The notes below the pieces were generated by a model. That model was not told the origin of the DNA, searched no databases, and worked only from the letters and a program-made list of their open reading frames with translations. From assembly GCF_021129175.1 (NCBI RefSeq), contig NZ_JAJOHV010000012.1:1-64000 (forward strand): a DNA stretch of 64,000 nucleotides, given 5' to 3'. The stretch comes from Chromobacterium piscinae. Lineage in GTDB: Bacteria; Pseudomonadota; Gammaproteobacteria; Burkholderiales; Chromobacteriaceae. A program made the position numbers and the translations under genes. Shown piece after piece: positions 1 through 7,680 of the stretch. Numbering within the stretch: position 1 is the stretch's first letter; each line of letters opens with the position of its first letter.

Positions 1-183
1 GCCTGGGCCATCGCCCGCGCGCTGGACCCGAAAGACGAATTGCCGGTGGCCTTGTGCGGCGGACTAGGCCAGGCGCTGCGCGATTGGCTGCCGCCGGGCT
101 TCCGCCAGCGCCTCGTCGCGCCGCGCGGCGATTCCGCCCAAGGTGCCTTGCTGCTGCTGCAACGCTCGAACCCGCAACAATAA
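1..183 (+). CDS. C-terminal end of a BadF/BadG-type sugar kinase (partial)
   Basis: Frame 1 is open from the left edge to the TAA at 181-183, giving 60 residues. They include a CGGLG turn, then a hydrophobic and Gly/Ala-rich C-terminus (QGALLLL). This resembles the end of BadF/BadG/BcrA/BcrD-type ATPases, the family that contains bacterial N-acetylglucosamine and glucosamine kinases. The stop overlaps the ribosome binding site of the next gene, a sugar-binding protein, so the two are almost certainly co-transcribed. A kinase next to a sugar importer suggests that the imported sugar is phosphorylated on entry; an amino sugar is plausible but not shown. Only the last fifth or so of the protein is present, so the family call is tentative. 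Confidence 0.6.
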   Translation, partial: AWAIARALDPKDELPVALCGGLGQALRDWLPPGFRQRLVAPRGDSAQGALLLLQRSNPQQ

Positions 184-193
184 GGAGAAGACG

Positions 194-1450
194 ATGAAAC
201 CGTTCCGCCCCGCGCTGGCCGCGCTCGCGCTGCTGGCCTGCAGCCTATCCGCTCATGCTGAAAAAGTCCGGCTGGAATTCTGGACCGACTCGCTGAAGCC
301 CACCTTCGACGGCTACTTCGCCAACGTCAAGAAAACCTACGAGGCGCAACATCCCGACGTAGAAGTGCAGTGGGTGGACGTGTTCAACGACAATTTCGAA
401 ACCAAGCTCAACGCCGCCATCGCCGCCGGCCGGCCGCCGACGCTGGTCAACCACGACGTGCCGCGCCTGTTCAAATACGCGCAGAAAGGCACGTTGATTC
501 CGCTGGACGCGGCGCTGGGCGCGGACAAGGCGGCCTATCTGCCCAACGCGCTGGCCGATCTCAGCTTCGGCGGCAAGCTGTATGGTCTGCCGTGGTACAA
601 CAACATCAATGTGCTGGTGATCAACGGCGAGCTGTTCAAGAAAGCCGGCCTGGACCCGAAACGGCCGATCGCCAGCCTGGACGACGAACTGCGCCTGGCC
701 AAGATCATCAAGGCCAAGACCGGCGTGCCCGGCCTGCTGCCGCAACTGGGCCAGATAGACGGCATCATGCTGGGCCAGGGCCTGCCGCTGATCCAGAACG
801 GCAAGGCCGTGTTCAACAGCCCCGCGCACGCCGCGCTGATCCGCAAGCTTGCCGACGCTTACAAGGCCGGCGCTCTGGCCAGGGACAATCTGTTCGCCGA
901 CGACAATTACCAGGCCAGCATCAAGCTATACAACAGCGGCCGGCTGGCGATGATGGAAACCGCGCCCACCTCCGCCCAGCGCACCCAGAGCGACGCGCGC
1001 AACATCTACGCCGCCACCGTGGTGCAGCCGGCGCCCCTGGGACCGACCAAGATCGCCCAGGGCGGCTATCTGTTCAGCTGGTCCGTATCCAAGGGGCTGC
1101 CGGCGCGGACGCAGCAGGAAGCGGTCAAGTTCGCCAGGTTTCTGACCGGCGACGCCCAGCAGCTGGCCTTCGCCAAAGTGACCGGCGCCACCTTCCCCTC
1201 CACCCGCCGGGCGCTGGCCGACAGCTATTTCGTCAAGACCTCGGCCGGCGGCGGCGCGGTAGAAAGCTCGCGCATCGAGGGCGCCAAGGTGGCGCTCAAC
1301 ATCCGCACCCTGGTGCTGACCGGCGTGCCCAATGTCGGCGATCTGAAAAAGAATCTGGTCGACAACGTGGAAGCCGCGGTCACCGGCAAGAAGGACGCGC
1401 AGAAGGCGCTGGACGACGCCGTCGCCTTCTGGAACCGCCAGCTGAAGTAA
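194..1450 (+). CDS. Periplasmic sugar-binding protein of an ABC importer
   Basis: 418 residues, family 1 extracellular solute-binding protein (UgpB/MalE-like). The start is the ATG at 194, because AAGGAG lies at 182-187 and a signal peptide begins there. An ATG at 143 in the same frame only adds a Cys-rich stretch overlapping the kinase end. The signal peptide has a basic start, a hydrophobic core and an AHA site after residue 22. LLAC at 13-16 could be a weak lipobox. Typical family features follow: LEFWTD near the mature N-terminus, an Ala/Gly-rich segment before RPPTLV, and YGLPWYNN near residue 133. It should capture a sugar or oligosaccharide in the periplasm and deliver it to the two permeases downstream. 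The neighbouring kinase hints at an amino sugar, but the substrate is not readable from sequence. Confidence 0.9.
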   Translation: MKPFRPALAALALLACSLSAHAEKVRLEFWTDSLKPTFDGYFANVKKTYEAQHPDVEVQWVDVFNDNFETKLNAAIAAGRPPTLVNHDVPRLFKYAQKGTLIPLDAALGADKAAYLPNALADLSFGGKLYGLPWYNNINVLVINGELFKKAGLDPKRPIASLDDELRLAKIIKAKTGVPGLLPQLGQIDGIMLGQGLPLIQNGKAVFNSPAHAALIRKLADAYKAGALARDNLFADDNYQASIKLYNSGRLAMMETAPTSAQRTQSDARNIYAATVVQPAPLGPTKIAQGGYLFSWSVSKGLPARTQQEAVKFARFLTGDAQQLAFAKVTGATFPSTRRALADSYFVKTSAGGGAVESSRIEGAKVALNIRTLVLTGVPNVGDLKKNLVDNVEAAVTGKKDAQKALDDAVAFWNRQLK

Positions 1451-1466
1451 CTCTCTTCCCTCCTCA

Positions 1467-1501
1467 GCCCCTCGCCGCGTCTTCCGGCAGGGGCGCTTTT
1501 T
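1467..1501 (+). terminator. Hairpin with T-tract between binding-protein and permease genes
   Basis: GCCCCT (1467-1472) and AGGGGC (1489-1494) pair. Inside them GCCG (1474-1477) pairs with CGGC (1485-1488), leaving one bulged C and a 7-base loop. Two bases later comes TTTTT (1497-1501). This is an intrinsic-terminator shape lying between genes of one transport operon. Partial termination here would give more binding protein than permease, a common arrangement in ABC importers. The structure is seen; the attenuating role is inferred. Confidence 0.65.
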
Positions 1502-1529
1502 CTCCCGAAGCCCAAGCCGGACCGCAAGC

Positions 1530-2399
1530 ATGACGCCGACCTCCGCCCGCAACGCCTGGCTGTTCCTGTCTCCCGCCCTGCTGCTGATGGGCGTTTTCAC
1601 TTTCTGGCCGCTGCTGTTCGGTAGCTACGTCGCCTTCACCCGCTACGACCTGGTCTCGCCGCCGCAGTGGGTGGGCCTGGACAATTTCCGCTACCTGCTG
1701 GACGACCCGGTGTTCATCCAGGCGCTGGGCAACTCGCTGCGCTACCTGCTGGTGGTGCCGGCCATCCAGTTGGCCGGCATCGCGCTGGCGGTGCTGGTGA
1801 ACCAGGCGCTGCCCGGCATCAAGTGGTTCCGCGCCGCCTTTTACCTGCCGGTGATCACCACGGTGTCGGTGGTGGGCATCATGTGGAACTGGATGTACGC
1901 CGATTACGGCGTGCTCAACGGCGCGCTGCATTGGCTGGGATGGGTAAAGCAGGAACACGATGTCGGTTTTCTCAGCGACGAAGACCTGGCGCTGTATTCG
2001 GTGATGTTCGTCACCTTCTGGCGCGGCATCGGCTATTACATGGTGCTGTATCTCGCCGGCCTGCAGGCGATTCCGGCCGAGATGCAGGAAGCCGCGCGGC
2101 TGGACGGCGCCAATGCCTGGCAACGCTTCTGGCGCATCACCCTGCCCATGCTCAAGCCCACCATCCTGTTCTGCAGCCTGATCTCCACCCTGGACGCGAT
2201 CAAAGCTTTCGAGGAGGTGCTGGTGATGACGCGCGGCGCGCCGATGAACTCCACCTACACCGCTCTCTACTACGCCTTCCACCAGGGCTTCAACCAACTG
2301 GACTTCGGCCGCGGCAGCGCTGCCGGGCTGGTGCTGACCCTGGTCTGCCTGCTGCTGGCCTGGCTGAATTTCAAGCTGATCCGCGCCGATCACCGCTGA
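1530..2399 (+). CDS. Sugar ABC transporter permease (MalF/UgpA type)
   Basis: 289 residues with about six hydrophobic spans, the first at residues 10-35 (FLSPALLLMGVFTFWPLLF). The cytoplasmic coupling loop is clear: EAARLDGANAWQRF followed by ITLPMLKP near residues 187-210, the EAA motif that contacts the ATPase. It forms the inner-membrane channel together with the next gene. It starts 79 bases after the binding-protein gene, beyond the hairpin, and its ribosome binding site is weak. It ends 7 bases before the second permease. No ATPase gene is present in the window, so the importer must share an MsmX/UgpC-type ATPase or have one to the left of the window. Confidence 0.92.
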   Translation: MTPTSARNAWLFLSPALLLMGVFTFWPLLFGSYVAFTRYDLVSPPQWVGLDNFRYLLDDPVFIQALGNSLRYLLVVPAIQLAGIALAVLVNQALPGIKWFRAAFYLPVITTVSVVGIMWNWMYADYGVLNGALHWLGWVKQEHDVGFLSDEDLALYSVMFVTFWRGIGYYMVLYLAGLQAIPAEMQEAARLDGANAWQRFWRITLPMLKPTILFCSLISTLDAIKAFEEVLVMTRGAPMNSTYTALYYAFHQGFNQLDFGRGSAAGLVLTLVCLLLAWLNFKLIRADHR

Positions 2400-2406
2400 G
2401 GACGAC

Positions 2407-3252
2407 ATGACCGCCATCGCCCTGAACCGCGCCGCGCCGCGCAAGCTGCTGCGACGCCTGCCCGACTACCTGCTGCTGCTCGCGCTGTCCTTCGCCTGCG
2501 TCTATCCCTTCCTGTGGACGCTGGGCATCGCCGTCGGCGACGGCGAGCAGGTGTTCGACTTCCCGCCGCCGCTGTGGCCGAAAGACGCCGGCTGGCGACA
2601 CTTCGCCGCGGTGTGGGACGCCATCCCGCTGGGACGCTTTTTCTGGAATTCGCTGTGGATGTCCGGCCTGACCACGCTGGGCACGCTGGCGGTGTCGGCG
2701 CTGGCGGCGTTTCCGCTGGCCAAGCTGCGCTTCCGCGGCCGGCAGCCGGTGTTCTACGCCATCATCGCCACCCTGCTCTTGCCCAGCGAGATCAACTTCA
2801 TCAGCAACTACGTCACCATCAGCCGGCTGGGCCTGGACGACAGCCGGCTGGGCGTGGTGCTGCCGTCCATCGCCGGCGCTTTCGGCATCTACCTGATGAA
2901 GCACGCGTTCGAGGAGATTCCGGACGAGATCGTCGACGCCGCGCGAATGGACGGCGCCAGCGACTGGCAGGTGTTCCGCCGCATCTGCCTGCCGCTGTCC
3001 TTGCCCTACCTCGCCACGCTGGGCATCTTCACGCTGGTGTGGTCGTGGAACGTCTATGTCTGGCCCAGCGTGGTGCTGAAGACGCCGGACCTGTATCCGC
3101 TGTCGGTCGGCGTGCTCTATCTGAAAGGCGCGTTCGCCACCTCCACCCGGATGGTGGCCGCCGGCGCGGTGCTGACCATCCTGCCGGTGCTGGCGGTGTT
3201 CGCGCTGTGCCAGCGCTACTTCATGCGAGGAATGGACGGGGCGGTGAAATGA
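2407..3252 (+). CDS. Sugar ABC transporter permease (MalG/UgpE type)
   Basis: 281 residues, the partner of the preceding permease. The N-terminus is short and cytoplasmic, followed by YLLLLALSFACVYPFLW (span 1) and several further spans. The EAA coupling loop reads DAARMDGASDWQVF with ICLPLSLPYL after it (about residues 178-200). The C-terminal QRYFMRGMDGAVK is typical of MalG/UgpE-type subunits, which end in a short basic tail. The ATG at 2407 sits 7 bases after the previous stop, and its own TGA overlaps the next ATG by four bases, indicating translational coupling. Together the two permeases and the binding protein make a type I carbohydrate importer lacking only its ATPase. Confidence 0.92.
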   Translation: MTAIALNRAAPRKLLRRLPDYLLLLALSFACVYPFLWTLGIAVGDGEQVFDFPPPLWPKDAGWRHFAAVWDAIPLGRFFWNSLWMSGLTTLGTLAVSALAAFPLAKLRFRGRQPVFYAIIATLLLPSEINFISNYVTISRLGLDDSRLGVVLPSIAGAFGIYLMKHAFEEIPDEIVDAARMDGASDWQVFRRICLPLSLPYLATLGIFTLVWSWNVYVWPSVVLKTPDLYPLSVGVLYLKGAFATSTRMVAAGAVLTILPVLAVFALCQRYFMRGMDGAVK

Positions 3253-3743
3253 AAAACCCGGGCGACGGTTCCGGCGCGGCCGCGCCGCTGCGCGACATGG
3301 GTCCAGCGGACCCGTATCATGGCGATTCATCTTTCTCTCAGGAACCCGGCGTTCGCAATATCGCAATATGGGGGCTTCTCTCCGCCCTGCTTCTCGCCTT
3401 TTCCGCGGCCGCCGCTGCCGCGCCGCCGACACAGAAACTGCCTGAGCCGTCCATCACGGTGCGTTTCGATTATTACCCGCAAGACCTCGCCAGAATCCGC
3501 GCCCTGGAGCGCAAGCTGGCCAGCGCGATCAAACGCGCCAGGGCCGGCGAATTGGGCGAAACCGAGCTGCATCTGGACGGCAATGACGGCTTTTTGTACC
3601 TGTACGGCCCCGATCCGGACCGGCTATACGCGGCGGCAGGCCCCATCCTGAGACCATCCAGGCTGATGGTCCATGCCGAAGTGACAAAACAATACGCCGC
3701 CAGCTCAAAGACCTTTCCGCTGGGCAAAGACAATCCGGATTAA
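3249..3743 (+). CDS. Small exported protein of unknown function
   Basis: 164 residues if translation starts at the ATG overlapping the permease stop (ATGA), or 148 from the in-frame ATG at 3297. A hydrophobic, Ala-rich stretch (IWGLLSALLLAFSAAAAAA, about residues 41-60) looks like a signal peptide preceded by an unusually long N-region, so the true start may be later than 3249. The mature part, about 105 residues, starts APPTQKLPEP and includes a charged helix (RIRALERKLASAIKRARAGE) and a Gly/Tyr-rich strand region. No family is recognised. The alternation of strand, long helix and strands suggests a small alpha/beta fold. Overlap with the permease gene implies co-expression, but there is no sequence reason to assign it to sugar uptake. 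Confidence 0.6.
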   Translation: MKNPGDGSGAAAPLRDMGPADPYHGDSSFSQEPGVRNIAIWGLLSALLLAFSAAAAAAPPTQKLPEPSITVRFDYYPQDLARIRALERKLASAIKRARAGELGETELHLDGNDGFLYLYGPDPDRLYAAAGPILRPSRLMVHAEVTKQYAASSKTFPLGKDNPD

Positions 3744-3790
3744 ATCCGCCAGCCGCAGCGGGGATAGCCGCAGCCTCGACATGGGCTGGC

Positions 3791-4084
3791 TTAGAGATCC
3801 ATCCGTTTCCTGAAAGACCGCAGCGCGCAGACCAGCGCCGCGATGCCGGGTATCGCCACGCACAGGAAGATGGGAACGCCCGCCGCGCCCATCAGGAAGC
3901 CGGCCAGCATCGCCGCCAAGCCGCAGATGGGAAGAATCAGCCACTCCCATAGCGCCAGGTTGGCGGCATCCTCCGCCATCGGACGCGGCGGATGGCCTCT
4001 TCCCCGCCGGATCACGCGTATCAGGTAAAGGTCCAGGACAAAGTCCAGCACGCCAAGCAGCATCCTGCCGATGAACTCCAGCAT
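3791..4084 (-). CDS. Small membrane protein, unknown function
   Basis: 97 residues from the ATG at 4084, which has GGAGG five bases upstream; an in-frame ATG at 4096 would add four residues. Three hydrophobic segments are visible: FIGRMLLGVLDFVLDLYLI at the start, and WLILPICGLAAMLAGFLM with VPIFLCVAIPGIAALVCAL in the second half. Between them lies a basic loop (RRGRGHPPRP). The C-terminus is basic (RSFRKRMDL). It should be a small inner-membrane protein. It faces the preceding unknown gene tail-to-tail across 47 bases and is divergent from the MFS transporter. No family is recognised and no role is proposed. Confidence 0.55.
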   Translation of the reverse strand: MLEFIGRMLLGVLDFVLDLYLIRVIRRGRGHPPRPMAEDAANLALWEWLILPICGLAAMLAGFLMGAAGVPIFLCVAIPGIAALVCALRSFRKRMDL

Positions 4085-4279
4085 CGACGCCTCCATGATT
4101 CGATACGCGACGGTCCGAGTCTAGCATTGCCGGATGAAGACAGTGCCCTAACAACCGCGCGCCGCGAACGAGTCTTATTGTCAGACATCGCCGCCGTCAT
4201 TTAATCTGCTCGGCACGACCTTACATTCAACAACCATACGGTCGATACATAACCATACCAAGACAAAGGAAATCGCCGC

Positions 4280-5593
4280 ATGGACACCCGCTCCCTCTCG
4301 CCGCACCGCCCATTGAACCGGCAGGACTGCAAGACGCTGTTTCTGGCCGCGCTGGGCGGCGCGCTGGAGTTCTACGACTTCATCATCTTCGTGTTTTTCG
4401 CCGTGGTGCTGGGCAAGCTGTTCTTCCCGCCATCGATGCCGGACTGGCTGAGCCAGCTGCAAACCTTCGGCATCTTCGCCGCCGGCTATCTGGCGCGCCC
4501 GCTGGGCGGCATCGTGATGGCGCATTTCGGCGACCTGATGGGCCGCAAGCGCATGTTCACGCTGAGCATCGTGCTGATGGCGCTGCCTACGCTGGCCATG
4601 GGCATGCTGCCCACCTACCACGAAATCGGCATGGCCGCCCCGCTGCTGCTGCTGGCGATGCGCATCCTGCAGGGCGCGGCGATAGGCGGCGAGGTGCCGG
4701 GTGCCTGGGTGTTCGTCGCCGAGCACGCGCCGGCGCGCCACACTGGCTTCGCCTGCAGCGTGATCACCTCCGGCCTGACCATAGGCATCCTGCTGGGCTC
4801 GCTGATCGCCACCGCGATCAACCTGGCCTTCAGCCCGCAGCAGATCGCCGACTGGGCGTGGCGCGTGCCCTTCCTGGTGGGCGGCGTGTTCGGACTGGTG
4901 GCGATGCAGCTGCGCCAATGGCTGCACGAGACGCCGGTATTCGCCGAGATGCAGGCGCGCAAGGCCCTGGCCGAGGAGCTGCCGCTGAAAACCGTGCTGA
5001 AGAAGCACAAGGCCGCCGTCGCGCTGTCGATGTTCGTCACCTGGTTCCTGGCCATCTCCATCGTCGTCGCCATCCTGATGGCGCCGGCCTATCTGCAGAA
5101 GCAGTTCGGCCTGCCGGCGGTGGACACGCTGCGCGCCAACAGCCTGGCCATCGTCGCGCTGACGCTGGGCTGCCTGGTGGCCGGCGTGTCCAGCGACCGC
5201 CTGGGCAGCGGCCCCACCTTCATCGGCGGCAGCCTGCTGCTGGCCGCCAGCAGCTACGCGTTCTACTCGTCGATGGCGGCGCACGCCGGCCAGCTGTACA
5301 CGCTGTATCCGCTGTTGGGCTTCAGCGTGGGCATCGTCGGCGCGGTGCCGCTGGTGATGGTGCGCGCCTTCCCGCCGCAAGTGCGCTTCTCCGGCCTGTC
5401 ATTCTCGTATAACGTCGCCTACGCCTTCGCCGGCGGCCTCACGCCCATCCTGCTGTCCATCTGGCTGAAATACGACGCGCTGGCGCCGGCCTACTACCTG
5501 ATGCTGCAATGCCTGATCGGCCTGCTGGTCGGCTGCTACCTGCTGTTCGCCGAAAAGAAAACCGGCTCGGCGGCGCTGGCTCAGGAAGGCTGA
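4280..5593 (+). CDS. MFS transporter, metabolite:H+ symporter (MHS) type
   Basis: 437 residues and about twelve membrane spans. The N-terminal GGALEFYDFIIF and the loop 2-3 sequence RPLGGIVMAHFGDLMGRKRM are hallmarks of the MHS branch of the major facilitator superfamily (ProP, KgtP, ShiA and YhjE relatives). These are inner-membrane proton symporters for organic acids or osmolytes; the substrate cannot be read here. The ATG at 4280 is preceded by AAAGGAAA. A 195-base AT-richer stretch upstream (4085-4279) is the likely promoter region, shared divergently with the small membrane protein. The gene ends inside the last codons of mtfA on the other strand (13-base overlap), so the two genes converge. 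Confidence 0.88.
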   Translation: MDTRSLSPHRPLNRQDCKTLFLAALGGALEFYDFIIFVFFAVVLGKLFFPPSMPDWLSQLQTFGIFAAGYLARPLGGIVMAHFGDLMGRKRMFTLSIVLMALPTLAMGMLPTYHEIGMAAPLLLLAMRILQGAAIGGEVPGAWVFVAEHAPARHTGFACSVITSGLTIGILLGSLIATAINLAFSPQQIADWAWRVPFLVGGVFGLVAMQLRQWLHETPVFAEMQARKALAEELPLKTVLKKHKAAVALSMFVTWFLAISIVVAILMAPAYLQKQFGLPAVDTLRANSLAIVALTLGCLVAGVSSDRLGSGPTFIGGSLLLAASSYAFYSSMAAHAGQLYTLYPLLGFSVGIVGAVPLVMVRAFPPQVRFSGLSFSYNVAYAFAGGLTPILLSIWLKYDALAPAYYLMLQCLIGLLVGCYLLFAEKKTGSAALAQEG

Positions 5594-6411
5594 ACCGGCA
5601 TCACGCTGGTCTCGTCCACCGGCGGCAGCCTGGCCGCCGGGTCCTGGCGATAGAACTGGCTCAGCAGCCGGTACAGCTCGGGATAATCCCGCCGCGCCAG
5701 ATGCGGGATTTCGAAGAAGGCCTCGCTGAGCACGGCGAAGAACTCCGCCGGATTTTCGCTGGCGTACGGGTCCAGCCAACCCTCCATCCCGTGGTCCACC
5801 TCGCGGCAGAACTGCCGGTAGGCTTGGTTCCAGGCCCGGCTCCAGGCGGCGCGGTCCATGCCCTTGTGCAAGGGCGGCGCGCCGTTGGCCGGGCCATCCA
5901 GCATGTCGAACTGATGCGCCGTCTCGTGGATCACCACGTTCCAGCCGTCCAGCAACGGCGATTCGTTGACGTCCGGCCAGGAAAACACCAGCGGACCCTG
6001 GTAGTTGGCCTGGCCGATCAGCACCTGCTCGCCCTCATGGGTAAGCCCTATCCCGTCCTGCCAGCGGTTGCGCGCCACGAACGGGGCCGGGTACAGTATC
6101 GCCTCGCGCCAGTTTTCGTAAGCGCGCATGCCCAGGTTCATGCCCGGCAGCGCCATTTGCAGCGCCAGCCGACAGCGCATGGCGTCGTCCACTTCCATGT
6201 CTTCCAGACCGGTAACGGTCTTGGCCAGCAGCAGTTCGCCGGCCAGCCTGACCAGACGGTCTGTTTCTTCGGCCGACAAGCCCTTCAGCAGCGGCATGCC
6301 GCCCGCCTCGCTCCGCAAGCGCGACAACAAGGCGGCCGGTATTCGTTTGCCGCCCAGGCGGCGCATCCAGTCTAATAGCATGAACTCTTGGCTCGGAATC
6401 GCGTCATTCAT
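5581..6411 (-). CDS. mtfA: MtfA-type zinc peptidase
   Basis: 276 residues. HETAH (H162-E163, H166) followed by QFDMLDG is the zinc-binding HExxH region of the MtfA family; a Glu-rich segment (ENPAEFFAVLSEAFFE, about residues 226-241) supplies the likely third ligand. In E. coli MtfA is a cytosolic metallopeptidase that binds the repressor Mlc and so affects glucose phosphotransferase expression. The ATG at 6411 has TAAGGT just upstream. The open frame runs on past 7300, but only as antisense of the antiporter, so it was cut here. It is divergent from the antiporter gene with 63 bases between them. Length and motif agree with the family. Confidence 0.92.
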   Translation of the reverse strand: MNDAIPSQEFMLLDWMRRLGGKRIPAALLSRLRSEAGGMPLLKGLSAEETDRLVRLAGELLLAKTVTGLEDMEVDDAMRCRLALQMALPGMNLGMRAYENWREAILYPAPFVARNRWQDGIGLTHEGEQVLIGQANYQGPLVFSWPDVNESPLLDGWNVVIHETAHQFDMLDGPANGAPPLHKGMDRAAWSRAWNQAYRQFCREVDHGMEGWLDPYASENPAEFFAVLSEAFFEIPHLARRDYPELYRLLSQFYRQDPAARLPPVDETSVMPVQPS

Positions 6412-6474
6412 TGATACCTTAGGGCGGGGAAGGAGCAATTCAATGCCTCGCCCCGCAATACAGGAGAAACCATA

Positions 6475-7680
6475 ATGACCACTCCCATCTGGCACAATCT
6501 GATGCTGAACCCGCTGGCCGCGTTTGGCATCCTGCTCGCGCTTGGCGTGATAGGCGGCCAGATCGCGGTGCGCGTCGCGCGCCTGCCCGCCATCACCGGC
6601 TACATCGTCACCGGCCTGATCATCGGTCCCTACAATCTCAATCTGCTCAACCAGCAATTGCTGAGCGAAGCCTCTCTGTTCGTGCAGCTGGCGCTGGGCA
6701 TCGCGCTGTTCGAAGCCGGCCGCCGCGTGGACCTGCGCTGGCTGCGGGTGGAGAAAACCCTGCTCGCCACCACCCTTTTCTACTGCCTGCTGGTGTTCGC
6801 CGCGCTGTTCGCGCTGCTGAACAGCAATGGCTTCGGCGCGCCGGCCAGCCTGATGCTGGCGGCGCTGGGCATGGCCACCTCGCCCATCGTGGTGCTGGAG
6901 ATCGCGCGCGAGTCGCGCGCCGACGGCCAGGTCAGCGAGCGGCTGCTGACCGCCACCGCGCTGTCCAGCCTGCTGGCGATGGCCGGCTTCGCGCTGGCGC
7001 TGTCCTACACCCATCTTTCCGCCGACCACAGCGTGGAGGACGGCATCCTGATGCCCGGTTGGCTGATCCTGGGCTCGGTGGCGCTGGGCCTGGTCGCCGG
7101 CTTGGTCACCACCCAGCTCAACCGCTGGCTGGGCGGCCATCAGCGCGAAGCGCAGCGCGTGCTGCTGTTCGGCCTGATCGCGCTGCTGGTCGGCACAGCC
7201 GACATGCTGCAACTGCTGGCCTTGCTGGCGCTGCTGGTGGCCGGCATGAGCACCCGCACGCTGCGTCACGGCTACACCGTCAGCGAACCGGGCATCCTGT
7301 CGATGAGCCATGTGTTCACCGTCGCCTTCTTCGTGTCCGCCGGCGCCCACCTGTCGCCTCAGGCGCTTGCCTCGCATTGGCAGCTGGCGCTGCTGTGCCT
7401 GATCCTGCGGAGCGGCATCGGCATGCTGGTGTGGTGGCTGGCCGCGCGCGGCAACGGTCTCTCCCGCCAGCAGGGCGCCTGGCTAGGTCTGGCGCTCAGC
7501 CCGATGAACAGCGGCTCCGCGCTGCTGCTGGGTCTGGGCATCGTGTCGCTGGGCGAAGCCGCCACCAGCTTCAGCGCGGCGTTGATGGCCGCGCTGCTGA
7601 TCAACGAGATCGTCGCCCCCGTCCTCACCCGGCAGGCCCTGCGCCTGGCCGGCGAAACCGCAGGAGCCAGCCATGCTTGA
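6475..7680 (+). CDS. Cation/proton antiporter (CPA2/Kef type, membrane domain only)
   Basis: 401 residues, very hydrophobic, with 11-12 predicted spans. GQIAVRVARLPAITGYIVTG and FEAGRRVDLRWLR in the first 100 residues are typical of the Na+/H+ exchanger domain of the CPA2 family (KefB/KefC, NapA). There is no C-terminal TrkA-N/RCK domain, so it is the short form. It should exchange a cation, K+ or Na+, for protons across the inner membrane; ion specificity is not evident. The ATG at 6475 is preceded by AGGAGA at 6462-6467. Its last codons overlap the next gene by 8 bases, suggesting coupled translation. Confidence 0.87.
   Translation: MTTPIWHNLMLNPLAAFGILLALGVIGGQIAVRVARLPAITGYIVTGLIIGPYNLNLLNQQLLSEASLFVQLALGIALFEAGRRVDLRWLRVEKTLLATTLFYCLLVFAALFALLNSNGFGAPASLMLAALGMATSPIVVLEIARESRADGQVSERLLTATALSSLLAMAGFALALSYTHLSADHSVEDGILMPGWLILGSVALGLVAGLVTTQLNRWLGGHQREAQRVLLFGLIALLVGTADMLQLLALLALLVAGMSTRTLRHGYTVSEPGILSMSHVFTVAFFVSAGAHLSPQALASHWQLALLCLILRSGIGMLVWWLAARGNGLSRQQGAWLGLALSPMNSGSALLLGLGIVSLGEAATSFSAALMAALLINEIVAPVLTRQALRLAGETAGASHA

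Noticed and set aside
2514-3743. 409-codon plus-strand frame covering the second permease
   Set aside because: The first two thirds are an Arg/Ala-rich shadow of the permease; only the end from 3249 looks like a gene.
3748-3787. GCCAGCC/GGCTGGC inverted repeat between convergent genes as a terminator
   Set aside because: The stem is short with a long loop and no T-tract on either strand.
6412-7377. 598-codon minus-strand frame extending mtfA upstream
   Set aside because: The extra part is the antisense of the antiporter gene and is Gln/His/Arg-rich; mtfA has a proper start at 6411.
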